Assembly (NCBI GenBank): GCA_022825235.1
Contig: JAJDYI010000086.1
Location: forward strand, 89,831 to 153,830
Length of the DNA stretch: 64,000 bases
DNA from: Alphaproteobacteria bacterium
GTDB lineage: Bacteria; Pseudomonadota; Alphaproteobacteria; TMED109
Reading direction: 5' to 3'
In this document: positions 8,562 to 17,777 of the stretch, one piece after another
How the letters are laid out: each line of letters starts with the position of its first letter
How positions within the stretch are numbered: the stretch's first letter is position 1
Translations under genes and position numbers: made by a program
Notes under the pieces: generated by a model
Databases searched by the model: none
Seen by the model: the letters and a program-made list of their open reading frames with translations, nothing else
What the model was told of the DNA's origin: nothing

Positions 8562-10234
8562 GGCGCCGCTGGCGGAAATACCGCCGCGAGCCGGTGGTCA
8601 GCCTCTGGCAGAGCGGGCGCAGCCGTTCCGAGCGCACGGGCGAACGGCTGCGGGTGGGCATGACGATTCTGGCGATCGCCTTCGTGGTCGTGGGCCTTCG
8701 TCTGGGCGAGATCGCGTGGTCCGGCCACCCGGATGTCCGCCCGGTGCACGCGACCGAGGAGGTGCCGGTCCGGGGCGAGATCTTCGATCGGCACGGGACG
8801 ATGCTGGCGACCACGGTCCTGGTCCCGTCGGTCTGGGTCAATCCTGCCGACGTCAGGGATCCCGCAAGGCTCGCGGCGCAGTTGGGCGCGGTGTTCCCCC
8901 GGCTCGACCAGGCGAGGCTCGAGCGGCGAATCGTGGACGGCCAGCAGCGTGGTCGCCAGTTCCTGTGGGTCCGGCGCCATGCGCGCCCGTCGCAGGCGGA
9001 AGCGGCCATGCGAATCGGTTCGCCGGGTCTTTACGTCCGGGACGAAAAGCGCCGTGTGTACCCCCAGGGCCGGTTGACCTCGCACGTCGTTGGCTACGTC
9101 AATATCGACGGCCGCCCCCAGGCCGGGATCGAGCGCGTCAGCGACCAGACGATCCAGAAGCGTCCGGTCCACCTGACGCTCGACCTGCGGGTCCAGCACG
9201 CCCTCCGCGACCGCCTGCAGTTCGCCATGGAGCGGTTCCAGGCGATCGCGGCCGCCGGGGTCGTGCTCGAGATCGGCACCGGCGACGTGCTCGGGCAGGT
9301 GTCGTTGCCCGACTTCGATCCGAACGACGTTCAGGACGCCCACGACCCCGGCATGCTGGATCTCGGAACGCAAGGCGTCTTCGAGATGGGATCCACCTTC
9401 AAGACATTCACCGTCGCCGCTGCCCTGGACGCCGGCCAGGCCAAGGTCGATTCGCCCTTCGATGCCACGGAGCCGATCAAGATCGGCCGCTACACCATCA
9501 ATGACTATCACCCCGAGGAGCGTTGGCTCCGGCTGTCCGAGGTCTTCGTCCACTCGTCGAACATCGGAACCGTGCGCGTGGCCGAGGTGCTCGGCGAGGA
9601 CAACCACTGGGACTACCTGGGGCGCCTGGGACTCCTGGGCGCAATCGAGGCGCCCGGTCTGCGGACCGCCCATCCGCGCCTGCCGGACGCCTGGGGCGAC
9701 GTCCAGCGCGCCACCGTGTCGTACGGTCACGGCATAGCGGTATCACCGATGCATCTGGCCGCGGCGATGGCAGCGGTCGTCGGCGACGGCCGCTTCCGGC
9801 CCCCGCGCCTCCTCCAGTCGGAACCGTCGGTGCCGTCGACCGGTGCGCTCCACCCGTCGACGGTGCGCCAGATGCGCACCCTGCTGCGCCAGGTCGTGCA
9901 ACACGGCACGGCTGGCCTGGCCGATATCGGCAACTACGAGATCGGCGGCAAGACCGGCACCGCCCAGAAGGTGGTCAACGGCCGCTACCGGCGGGGCGCC
10001 CGGACCAATTCGTTCGTGGCGGCATTTCCCATGAGCGCGCCGCGCTACGTCGTGGTCGTGCTGCTGGACGAACCCAAGGCCGCGCCGGGGACCCATGGCT
10101 TCGCCACCGCCGGCTGGAACACCGCGCCGCTCGCAGGTTCTGTCGTGGCCGGCGTGGCGCCGATTCTGGGCGTGCCGCCGGTGCCGGCGGTGCTGCCGGA
10201 CGCCGATGCGCTCACGCAGGTGGCCTTGCGGTAG
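8558..10234 (+). CDS. ftsI: Septal peptidoglycan transpeptidase FtsI (PBP3)
   Basis: A 558-residue class B penicillin-binding protein. It has a basic cytoplasmic tail, one membrane anchor (about 34-54), the dimerisation domain with RGEIFDRHGTMLATT, and the transpeptidase domain. Active-site motifs are complete: the acylated Ser279 in STFK (279-282), SSN at 333-335, and KTG at 465-467. It cross-links new septal peptidoglycan as the partner of FtsW, which is encoded seven kb downstream in the same operon. ATG 8558 overlaps the ftsL stop by four bases. Confidence 0.97.
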   Translation: MRRRWRKYRREPVVSLWQSGRSRSERTGERLRVGMTILAIAFVVVGLRLGEIAWSGHPDVRPVHATEEVPVRGEIFDRHGTMLATTVLVPSVWVNPADVRDPARLAAQLGAVFPRLDQARLERRIVDGQQRGRQFLWVRRHARPSQAEAAMRIGSPGLYVRDEKRRVYPQGRLTSHVVGYVNIDGRPQAGIERVSDQTIQKRPVHLTLDLRVQHALRDRLQFAMERFQAIAAAGVVLEIGTGDVLGQVSLPDFDPNDVQDAHDPGMLDLGTQGVFEMGSTFKTFTVAAALDAGQAKVDSPFDATEPIKIGRYTINDYHPEERWLRLSEVFVHSSNIGTVRVAEVLGEDNHWDYLGRLGLLGAIEAPGLRTAHPRLPDAWGDVQRATVSYGHGIAVSPMHLAAAMAAVVGDGRFRPPRLLQSEPSVPSTGALHPSTVRQMRTLLRQVVQHGTAGLADIGNYEIGGKTGTAQKVVNGRYRRGARTNSFVAAFPMSAPRYVVVVLLDEPKAAPGTHGFATAGWNTAPLAGSVVAGVAPILGVPPVPAVLPDADALTQVALR

Positions 10235-10246
10235 GAGACGGTGCGC

Positions 10247-11719
10247 ATGCGGCTTGCCGAACTTGCAGCTCGGACGGGACGGCCGCTGCCCGATGGCATG
10301 CCAGACCCCGATATCCGCGGGCTGAGCGCGGATTCCCGATCCCTCCATGCGGGTTACCTGTTCGCGGCCCTGCCCGGCGGCAGGATCGACGGCGTCGAGT
10401 TTCTTGAGGACGCCGTGCACCGCGGCGCAGCGGCGGCACTGGTACCGCCGGCGGCAGCGTCGCGGGCGAAGGTGCTCGGGATCACCGCCGTGGCCGACGT
10501 GGCGCCGCGCCGGCGGTTGGCTCGGATGGCCGCCGCCTTCTACGGTGCGCAGCCCGAGACGGTCGTCGCGGTCACGGGCACCAACGGGAAGACCTCGACT
10601 GCGCATTTCCTGGCAGGGCTCTGGCGTGCGAGCGGGCTGCGGGCTGCCGCGATCGGCACGCTGGGCGTCCGCACCGGTAGTGACGGTGACCAGGCGTCGG
10701 CTGGGCCCAACCTGACCACGCCGGATCCGGTTGCCCTGCACGCCGAGCTCGCGTCGCTTGCGGAGACCGGGCTCGACCATGCGGTGGTCGAAGCCTCGTC
10801 GCACGGCCTCGACCAGCATCGTCTCGACGGCGTGCACATCGCCGTGGCGATCCTGACGACCATCGGGCGTGATCACCTCGACTACCACGGTAGCGAACAC
10901 GCGTACCGGGCGGCCAAGCGGCGGCTCTTTTCCGAGCTGGTCGCGGCGGACGGCACGGCGATCTTCAATGCCGACTGCGCCGACCCGGAGACCGTCGCCG
11001 TGGCGGAAGAGCGAGGTCTCAGGGTCGTCACCTACGGCCGGACGGCCGACGCCGACTGGCGGCTTGCCGGCGTCGTGCCGGGCGAAGAAGGCCAGATCCT
11101 GCAGCTGTCGACGCCGTACGGGGAGCGGACGGCCCCCTTCGTTCCGCTGGGCCAGTTCCAGGCCGAGAACGCGCTGGCGGCCGTCGCCGCCGCTGTCGTC
11201 TCCGGTGTTCCCGCGGATGCCGCAATCGCCGGTCTGCCGGCGCTCACGGCACCCGCCGGACGGCTTGAGCGGGTCGGGTCCACGGGAAGGGGCGCGGTGT
11301 TCGTCGACTATGCCCACACCCCCGATGCATTGGCCGCGGCCCTCGGTGCCCTCCGGCCCCACGTGGCCGGAGCGCTTCACGTTGTGTTCGGCTGTGGCGG
11401 GGACCGTGACCCGGGCAAGCGCGTCCTGATGGGAAAGGTCGCCGCCCGCCACGCTGACCGGGTGACGGTGACGGACGACAACCCACGATCCGAGGATCCA
11501 GCGGCGATCCGGGCTCAGGTGCTCCGGGGCGCACCTGACGCGGTCGAGACCGGTGATCGGTTCGACGCCATCGACGCCGCGCTCGCCGCACTTGGCGAAG
11601 GCGACGCACTCCTGATTGCCGGCAAGGGCCATGAGACGACGCAGACCGCGGGCGGCACCGTGACGCCGTTCGACGATCGCGCGGTGGTGCGCCGACTGAT
11701 CGGGCGAGGCAGCGCATGA
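10247..11719 (+). CDS. murE: UDP-MurNAc-L-Ala-D-Glu:meso-diaminopimelate ligase MurE
   Basis: A 490-residue Mur ligase adding the third stem residue. The P-loop is GTNGKTS near residue 110; the second domain has EASSHGLDQHRLDG and TTIGRDHLDYHG. DNPR at residues 411-414 is the motif that reads meso-diaminopimelate, so the cell wall is of the usual Gram-negative type. I prefer ATG 10247, nine bases after GGAG (10234-10237), over the GTG at 10241, which is only three bases from it. Twelve bases separate it from ftsI, one of the few junctions in the cluster without an overlap. Confidence 0.97.
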   Translation: MRLAELAARTGRPLPDGMPDPDIRGLSADSRSLHAGYLFAALPGGRIDGVEFLEDAVHRGAAAALVPPAAASRAKVLGITAVADVAPRRRLARMAAAFYGAQPETVVAVTGTNGKTSTAHFLAGLWRASGLRAAAIGTLGVRTGSDGDQASAGPNLTTPDPVALHAELASLAETGLDHAVVEASSHGLDQHRLDGVHIAVAILTTIGRDHLDYHGSEHAYRAAKRRLFSELVAADGTAIFNADCADPETVAVAEERGLRVVTYGRTADADWRLAGVVPGEEGQILQLSTPYGERTAPFVPLGQFQAENALAAVAAAVVSGVPADAAIAGLPALTAPAGRLERVGSTGRGAVFVDYAHTPDALAAALGALRPHVAGALHVVFGCGGDRDPGKRVLMGKVAARHADRVTVTDDNPRSEDPAAIRAQVLRGAPDAVETGDRFDAIDAALAALGEGDALLIAGKGHETTQTAGGTVTPFDDRAVVRRLIGRGSA

Positions 11720-13092
11720 GCCCGCTGTGGACCGCCCGCGCCGCCGCCGCGGCCACGGCCGGCCGGACCGGCGGCGCGTGGCACGCCGACGGGGTGTCGA
11801 TCGACACGCGCCAGCTTGCGCCCGGCGATCTCTTCGTGGCCCTGCCGGGACGCTTCACCGACGGGCATGCCTTCCTGGACGCGGCGTTTGCCGGCGGAGC
11901 GGCCGCTGCGCTGGTCCGTCCGCAGGATCGGGACGACCACCGCTACCTGGTGGTCGATGACCCCCTGGAAGCACTGCAGGCGCTCGGCCGTGCCGCTCGC
12001 CGGCGCACGCAGGCCAAGATCGTGGCGGTAACCGGAAGCGTCGGCAAGACCGGGACGAAGGAGCTGCTGCGGGCGGCGCTGGCCCCGCTGGGTGCCGTCC
12101 ATGCCAGCGCGGCGAGCCACAACAACGCGATTGGGGTGCCGTTGAGCCTCGCGCGCATGCCGCCCGCAAGTGCCGCCGCTGTGTTCGAACTCGGCATGAA
12201 CCACGCCGGTGAAATCGGGTCGTTGGTCGATCTGGTGCGTCCCGATGTCGCGATGGTGACGTGCATTGCCCCTGCCCACCTTGAGCATTTCGGGAGCCTG
12301 GGCCGGATCGCGGAGGCGAAGGCGGAGATCTTCGCGGGCCTTCAGCCGGGCGGTACCGCGGTGCTGCCCATTGACACCCCGGGTGCGGCCGTCCTGCAGC
12401 GGGCGGCGGCGGACAGCGGGGCCGCCCGCATCGTCACGTTCGGAACGGGCGACGACGCCGATGCCCGGCTCCTCGAGGTGAACCCGACGGACACGGGTCT
12501 GGCGTTCCGGTGGAGCTTTGCCGGAAACGTCAACTGCTGGCGGCTCCGGCTGTCCGGAGCCCACTGGGCACTGAACGCGGTTGCCGCAGGCTGCGTGGCC
12601 GAACTCCTGGGGGTGGCCCCGCCGGTGGCAGGTGCCCGAATGGAGGCGGTGGAACCGCTGGCCGGCCGCGGCCGCCGGCACGCTGTGCACCTGGCGGACG
12701 GCGACGCCTGGGTGATCGACGACAGCTACAACGCCAATCCCGCTTCGATGTGTGCCGCGCTTGCTGCACTGCGGAACATGCCCGCCACGGGCCGCCGGCT
12801 GGCGGTGCTCGGGGAGATGAAGGAGCTTGGCCGCGCCTCCGCCGAGCTGCACGCCGGCCTCGCCGCGGCCCTCGAGGGAGTGGACCGGGTGTGGTGCGTC
12901 GGCCCCGAGATGGCGGCGCTCCATCGGGAGCTCCCGGCTGCCACCGCAGGTGACCTGCTGGCCGATGCCGACGCGGCCGCCGAGCGGGCGGCATCGGAAC
13001 TGCGCGCCGGGGACATCCTGCTGGTCAAGGGCAGCCGGTCCAATGCGCTCGAGACCGTGGTGGCGCGGGTGACCGGGCCGAAGGTCCGCTGA
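11716..13092 (+). CDS. murF: UDP-MurNAc-tripeptide:D-Ala-D-Ala ligase MurF
   Basis: A 458-residue Mur ligase that adds the D-Ala-D-Ala dipeptide, finishing the UDP-MurNAc-pentapeptide. Motifs: GSVGKTGTKE near residue 108, SHNNAIGVPLSLA, ELGMNHAGEIG, and IDDSYNANPASM, all diagnostic for MurF rather than other Mur ligases. The start overlaps the murE stop by four bases and the stop shares one base with mraY. The dipeptide substrate comes from Ddl, encoded later in the same operon. Confidence 0.97.
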   Translation: MSPLWTARAAAAATAGRTGGAWHADGVSIDTRQLAPGDLFVALPGRFTDGHAFLDAAFAGGAAAALVRPQDRDDHRYLVVDDPLEALQALGRAARRRTQAKIVAVTGSVGKTGTKELLRAALAPLGAVHASAASHNNAIGVPLSLARMPPASAAAVFELGMNHAGEIGSLVDLVRPDVAMVTCIAPAHLEHFGSLGRIAEAKAEIFAGLQPGGTAVLPIDTPGAAVLQRAAADSGAARIVTFGTGDDADARLLEVNPTDTGLAFRWSFAGNVNCWRLRLSGAHWALNAVAAGCVAELLGVAPPVAGARMEAVEPLAGRGRRHAVHLADGDAWVIDDSYNANPASMCAALAALRNMPATGRRLAVLGEMKELGRASAELHAGLAAALEGVDRVWCVGPEMAALHRELPAATAGDLLADADAAAERAASELRAGDILLVKGSRSNALETVVARVTGPKVR

Positions 13093-14180
13093 TGCTGTTC
13101 CATTTCCTCGTGCCGCTCGCCGAGTCCTTCGGCCCGTTCAACCTGTTCCGGTACCTGACGTTCCGGACCGGCGGGGCCATGGTGACCGCGATGTTGATCG
13201 CGTTCTGCATCGGCCCGGTGCTGATCCGGCGGCTGGGTGCCATGCAGGGGGGAGGCCAGCCCATCCGCGAAGACGGCCCGGACCGGCATTGGCTGACCAA
13301 GCAGGGAACGCCCACCATGGGCGGTCTGCTCATCCTGATTGCGGGCCTCGGCGCGACGATCATCTGGGCCGATCCCACGAATCCGTATCTCTGGACGGTG
13401 ATCCTGTCGGGCCTGGGCTTCGGCCTGATCGGGCTGTTCGACGACATCCGGAAGGTGCGCCGCCGTCAGGCGGGCGGCATGCCGTCCACGGTCAAATTCC
13501 TGTTGCAGATCGCGGTTGCCCTGCCGACGGCACTGGCCATCTACTGGCTGGCGCCCGACTGGCTGGCCGGGCGCCTGGCCGTGCCGTTCGCCAAGGAATT
13601 CCTCCCCAATCTCGGCCTGATGTGGATTGCGCTCGCCGTCTTCGTCTCGGTCGGGACCTCCAACGCGGTCAACCTGACCGACGGTCTGGACGGTCTGGCC
13701 ATCGTGCCGATCATGATCGCGGCCGGCGCCTTCGGCTTCATCGCGTGGCTGATCGGCAACGCGTTCTTCGCGGAGTACCTCCAGGTTCACTACGTCCCCG
13801 GCACCGGCGAACTGGCAGTCCTCTGCGGTGCGCTGATCGGCTCCGGCCTGGGGTTCCTCTGGTACAACGCGCACCCGGCCCGCATCTTCATGGGCGACAC
13901 CGGCTCGCTGGCCACCGGCGGCATGCTTGCCGCGATCGCCCTGATCACCCGTCATGAGATCGTTCTTGCGGTGATCGGCGGACTGTTCGTGGTCGAGACG
14001 GTGTCAGTCATTCTCCAGGTGCTGTCGTTCCGGCTGACCGGACGGCGCATCTTCAGGATGGCCCCGCTGCACCACCACTACGAGCAGAAGGGCTGGCCCG
14101 AGGCCACCGTGGTGGTCCGGTTCTGGATCATTGCGGCCATATGCGCCCTGGCCGGGCTGGCCACGCTGAAGCTGCGGTGA
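13092..14180 (+). CDS. mraY: Phospho-MurNAc-pentapeptide translocase MraY
   Basis: A 362-residue integral membrane enzyme with about ten transmembrane helices. It transfers phospho-MurNAc-pentapeptide to undecaprenyl phosphate to form lipid I. Signature pieces are GTPTMGG in the first cytoplasmic loop, the Asp-rich VNLTDGLDGL near residue 193, NAHPARIFMGDTGSLA, and the cytoplasmic HHH in APLHHHYE. Length equals the family norm (E. coli 360). It starts at the last base of the murF stop and ends on the first base of murD. Confidence 0.97.
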   Translation: MLFHFLVPLAESFGPFNLFRYLTFRTGGAMVTAMLIAFCIGPVLIRRLGAMQGGGQPIREDGPDRHWLTKQGTPTMGGLLILIAGLGATIIWADPTNPYLWTVILSGLGFGLIGLFDDIRKVRRRQAGGMPSTVKFLLQIAVALPTALAIYWLAPDWLAGRLAVPFAKEFLPNLGLMWIALAVFVSVGTSNAVNLTDGLDGLAIVPIMIAAGAFGFIAWLIGNAFFAEYLQVHYVPGTGELAVLCGALIGSGLGFLWYNAHPARIFMGDTGSLATGGMLAAIALITRHEIVLAVIGGLFVVETVSVILQVLSFRLTGRRIFRMAPLHHHYEQKGWPEATVVVRFWIIAAICALAGLATLKLR

Positions 14181-15541
14181 TGGCGACGGCTCACCACCCC
14201 ACCGGCGTGCTGGGATATGGCCGGACCGGGGCCAGCGCCGCGCGGGCGCTCGCGGCCTCGGGTCACACGGTGGTCGTCTGGGACGATGCCGCCGCCGGCC
14301 GACGGGCCGCCGCCGAATCGGGCTTCGCCGTGCGGGAACTGGCGCCACCACTCGCCAGGATCGTGGCCAGCCCAGGCGTGGCCCCTGCCCACCCGCAACT
14401 GCAGGCGGCTGCACGGGCGGGCATTCCGGTGTGGGGCGACATCGACGAATTCTCCCATCGCCTGGCTCAGGATCCGGCCGCATCGTCGACCGTCATCGGC
14501 GTGACCGGCACCAACGGCAAGTCAAGCGCGGTGGCGATGATCGAGCACCTGCTTCGCGCCTGTGGCCGATCCTGTGCTGCCGGCGGCAATCTTGGAACCC
14601 CGGCGCTTGATCTGCCGCATCCGCTCGACGGCGTGTATGTCCTCGAGCTTTCCTCCTTCCAGCTGGCCCGTTGCCGGGGTTTTCGGCCTGACGTCGCGCT
14701 GCTCCTGAACATCGGGACCGATCACCTGGACTGGCACGGGACGCGCAGCGCCTATGTCGCGGCGAAGGAAAAGATCTTTCGGACGCAACGGCCCGAGGAC
14801 GCCGCGGTCATCTGCATCGACGATGTTGCCGGCGAGCGGGTTCGCGAGCGGCTGGCGGCTAGGACGGACGGACCGCGGGTCATCGCGGTCTCGGCCCGCC
14901 GGCCCTGTCCGGGCGGAGTCTGGGTCGAGGACGGCGTCCTGTGCGATGAACTCGACGGCGGTCGCAGCGCGATCGGGTCGATCGAGTCGCTGCTGCAGGT
15001 TCCCGGCCGGCACAACTGGCAGAACGCGGTGGCGGCCTGGGCGGCTGCGCGGCTGGTCGGGGCGCCGCCGGATGACCTGGCCGCGGCGCTCGCAGATTTC
15101 CGGGGTCTGCCGCACCGTCTGGAGGCGTTGGAACCGGTCGCCGGCGTTGCCTTCATCAACGACAGCAAGGCCACCAACGTGGCCGCGGCGGCGGCGGCGC
15201 TGGCGTGTTTCGACCGCGTCTGCTGGGTGGCCGGCGGCCGCGGGAAGGACGAGGACCTGGACCCGCTCGTGGCGCTTGCGCACCGGATCGACGCCGGCTT
15301 CTTCTTCGGCGAGGACGGTCCGGTCCTGGAGGCGGCCTTTGCCGCGCGGGCCCCGGTCGCGCGCTTCGAGCACATGGAGGCGGCCGTGACATCCGCCTTC
15401 GCCCGGGCGCGGCGCGGATCACCGCCGCCGCCGGTGCTGCTGTCGCCGGCGTGCGCGAGCTACGACCAGTTTGCCGACTTCGAGGCGCGCGGTGCGGCCT
15501 TTCGGGCGGTGGTCGAGGCGATCGCGAGGGCCGAGGCATGA
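14180..15541 (+). CDS. murD: UDP-MurNAc-L-alanine:D-glutamate ligase MurD
   Basis: A 453-residue Mur ligase adding D-Glu as second stem residue. The N-terminal Rossmann-like domain has GYGRTGASAARAL, the central domain GTNGKSS near residue 111 with GGNLGTPAL and ELSSFQL, and the C-terminal domain NDSKATN. ATG 14180 overlaps the mraY stop by one base; longer versions of the frame would run into mraY. The stop overlaps ftsW by four bases. Confidence 0.97.
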   Translation: MATAHHPTGVLGYGRTGASAARALAASGHTVVVWDDAAAGRRAAAESGFAVRELAPPLARIVASPGVAPAHPQLQAAARAGIPVWGDIDEFSHRLAQDPAASSTVIGVTGTNGKSSAVAMIEHLLRACGRSCAAGGNLGTPALDLPHPLDGVYVLELSSFQLARCRGFRPDVALLLNIGTDHLDWHGTRSAYVAAKEKIFRTQRPEDAAVICIDDVAGERVRERLAARTDGPRVIAVSARRPCPGGVWVEDGVLCDELDGGRSAIGSIESLLQVPGRHNWQNAVAAWAAARLVGAPPDDLAAALADFRGLPHRLEALEPVAGVAFINDSKATNVAAAAAALACFDRVCWVAGGRGKDEDLDPLVALAHRIDAGFFFGEDGPVLEAAFAARAPVARFEHMEAAVTSAFARARRGSPPPPVLLSPACASYDQFADFEARGAAFRAVVEAIARAEA

Positions 15542-16686
15542 CCTCCGGGGCCGAGGCAATGCGCGGCTGGTTCGTGCGCTGGGCGGGGAGCGTGGACCGC
15601 ATCAATCTCGCGCTCCTCATGGGACTTGCCTGCGTCGGGGTCCTGGCGGTGATGACCGCGACCCATCTCGTCGCCATCCACCGGGGTTTCGACGAGCTCT
15701 ATTTCTTCGCCTGGCACGTGCGCGTGCTCGTACCAACCCTTGCGGCCATGGTGGCGCTGTCGTTTCTGTCGCCGCTCGGCGTCTTCCGCCTGTCCGTCGG
15801 CGGCCTCGCCATCGTCATGGTGCTGATGGTGCTGACGCTCGCGATCGCGGAGCCCGTGAACGGCGCCAGGCGCTGGCTCAATGTCGGCGGGTTGTCGTTG
15901 CAGGCCTCCGAGCTGGCAAAGCCCTTCTTTGCCGTCGTGACGGGCTGGCTGCTCGCGCGCGGGCGCAACGCTTCTTTCGGGGTGCTCGTGCGGTCGCGGC
16001 CGTCCTACTTGCTGATGCCGCTCGGGCTGCTCTTTGCCCTGTGGGCGCTGCTCGTGGCCCAGCCAGACTTCGGCATGACGATGATCATCGGGATCGCCTG
16101 GTGCGGCCAGCTGTTCCTGGCGGGTCTGCGCCTGCGGCTGATGCTGCTGGTCGCCGTGGTGGGGGCCGGCTTGATCGGCATCGCCTACAAGACGCTGTCG
16201 CACGTCGAGGATCGCATCAACCAGTTCCTGTATCCGGACGGGGAAGCCGGATACCAGGTGGGGAAGGGGCTCGAAGCCTACGGCCGCGGCGGCTTCCTTG
16301 GGCAGGGACCGGGTGAAGGCACGGTCAAGGCGAGCATTCCGGACGCGCATACCGATTTCATCTTCCCGGTCATTGCCGAGGAATTCGGCGTGGCCGCCTG
16401 CTTTGCCGTCCTGGCACTCGTTGCCGGGATCACGTTTCGGGGGCTGAGCCGGCTGCGCGGCAGCCAGGACCTGTTCGTGATGCTCGCAGCCGGCGGCCTG
16501 CTGCTGCAGTTCGTGCTGCAGGCGCTGGTCCATGTGGCGGTGACCCTGAACCTGGCACCCACGACGGGCGTGACGATGCCGTTCATCTCGACCGGGGGAT
16601 CGTCGCTGCTTGCGGTCGGCATCGCGATGGGGCTGATGCTGGCGCTGACGCGACGGCGATTCGTTCCGGCAAGGTGGAACCGATGA
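15538..16686 (+). CDS. ftsW: SEDS peptidoglycan polymerase FtsW
   Basis: A 382-residue SEDS-family glycosyltransferase with about ten transmembrane helices that polymerises lipid II at the septum together with FtsI. Characteristic segments are GARRWLNVGGLSLQASELAK, AQPDFGMTMI, the large periplasmic loop ending PDAHTDFIFPVIAEE near residue 270, and PFISTGGSSL. The ATG at 15538 overlaps the murD stop as ATGA. It is also the first point at which the SEDS similarity starts. Confidence 0.96.
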   Translation: MTSGAEAMRGWFVRWAGSVDRINLALLMGLACVGVLAVMTATHLVAIHRGFDELYFFAWHVRVLVPTLAAMVALSFLSPLGVFRLSVGGLAIVMVLMVLTLAIAEPVNGARRWLNVGGLSLQASELAKPFFAVVTGWLLARGRNASFGVLVRSRPSYLLMPLGLLFALWALLVAQPDFGMTMIIGIAWCGQLFLAGLRLRLMLLVAVVGAGLIGIAYKTLSHVEDRINQFLYPDGEAGYQVGKGLEAYGRGGFLGQGPGEGTVKASIPDAHTDFIFPVIAEEFGVAACFAVLALVAGITFRGLSRLRGSQDLFVMLAAGGLLLQFVLQALVHVAVTLNLAPTTGVTMPFISTGGSSLLAVGIAMGLMLALTRRRFVPARWNR

Positions 16687-17777
16687 GTCGCGTGGCCCTG
16701 CTCGCGGCGGGTGGTACGGGCGGCCATCTGTTCCCGGCCACGGCACTGGCCGAAGTGCTCCGGGAGCGGGGCTGGCTGGCCCATCTGGTGACCGACCGTC
16801 GCGGAGCGCGTCACGTCCAGCCCGCGGACGGTCTCCCGTGCACGGTGCTGCCCGCCGCCGGCCTCGCCGGCCGGGGCCTCTGGTCGCGCATGACCGCCCT
16901 GCCGGTCCTCGGGGTGGGGGCGGTCCGTGCCATCAGCCTGGTGCGGCGCCGTCGCCCGGCCGTCGTCGTCGGCTTCGGTGGTTATGCGTCCGTCCCGGCC
17001 GGCCTCGCCGCCCGGGTCCGACAGGTGCCGCTGATCCTCCACGAAGCGAACGCTGTCCTGGGCCGGGCCAACCGGCTGCTCGCGTCGAAGGCGCACGTGC
17101 TCGCGACGACCTTTCGCAGCGTTGCGCGCATCCCCGCCGGGCTGCGGCCGCAGCAGGTCGGCCTGCCGGTCCGCGCGGAGCTCGAGGGGCTCGCGACGAT
17201 CGCATACGAACCGCCGGGTCCGGGCGACGCGGTCCGGCTCGTCGTAACGGGCGGAAGCCAGGGCGCTCGGGCGCTCGGCGTCATTGTGCCGGCCGCCCTG
17301 GCGGCCACGGACGCCGCGACGCGGCGCCGCATCGAGGTTCTGCAGCAGGCGCGCCGCGAGATGGTGGATACCGTGCGCTCTGCCTACCGCGACGCCGGTA
17401 TTCAAGCGACGGTGGTGCCGTTCATCGACGACATGGCGGGTGCCCTGCGGCGGGCGCACCTGGTGGTCGGACGCGCCGGTGCGGCCACGGTGACCGAGAA
17501 CGCGGTGGCCGGTCGGCCGGCCATCTACATCCCCCTGCCGTCGTCCATCGATGGCCACCAGGCGGCCAACGCCCGGGCGGCGGTCGCCGCCGGAGCGGCG
17601 TGGGTCGTGGAGGAAGCAGCCGGCGCCCAGGCCGCGGCGCAGCTGATGGCGCGCCTGCTGGTCGCGCCGGGGTGCCTGGCGGGGGCCGCCGCGAACGCGC
17701 GCAGCGTGGTGCCGGCCGGCGCCGCCCGGAGGCTCGCCGACCTGGTCGAGAGCGTTGCCGGGGGAGGTGACCGGTGA
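16683..17777 (+). CDS. murG: UDP-GlcNAc:undecaprenyl-PP-MurNAc-pentapeptide GlcNAc transferase MurG
   Basis: A 364-residue GT-B glycosyltransferase of the inner membrane face that converts lipid I to lipid II. The N-terminal Gly-rich loop GGTGGHLFPATALAE (about residues 9-23), the HEANAVLGRANRLL segment, GGSQGAR at the start of the second domain and GRAGAATVTENAVAGRPAI in the UDP-GlcNAc site are all family motifs. The start is the ATG overlapping the ftsW stop (ATGA at 16683). Confidence 0.97.
   Translation: MSRVALLAAGGTGGHLFPATALAEVLRERGWLAHLVTDRRGARHVQPADGLPCTVLPAAGLAGRGLWSRMTALPVLGVGAVRAISLVRRRRPAVVVGFGGYASVPAGLAARVRQVPLILHEANAVLGRANRLLASKAHVLATTFRSVARIPAGLRPQQVGLPVRAELEGLATIAYEPPGPGDAVRLVVTGGSQGARALGVIVPAALAATDAATRRRIEVLQQARREMVDTVRSAYRDAGIQATVVPFIDDMAGALRRAHLVVGRAGAATVTENAVAGRPAIYIPLPSSIDGHQAANARAAVAAGAAWVVEEAAGAQAAAQLMARLLVAPGCLAGAAANARSVVPAGAARRLADLVESVAGGGDR

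Noticed and set aside
9743..11632. Antisense frame of about 630 codons across ftsI-murE
   Set aside because: Same GC artefact; the sense frames contain complete PBP3 and MurE motifs.
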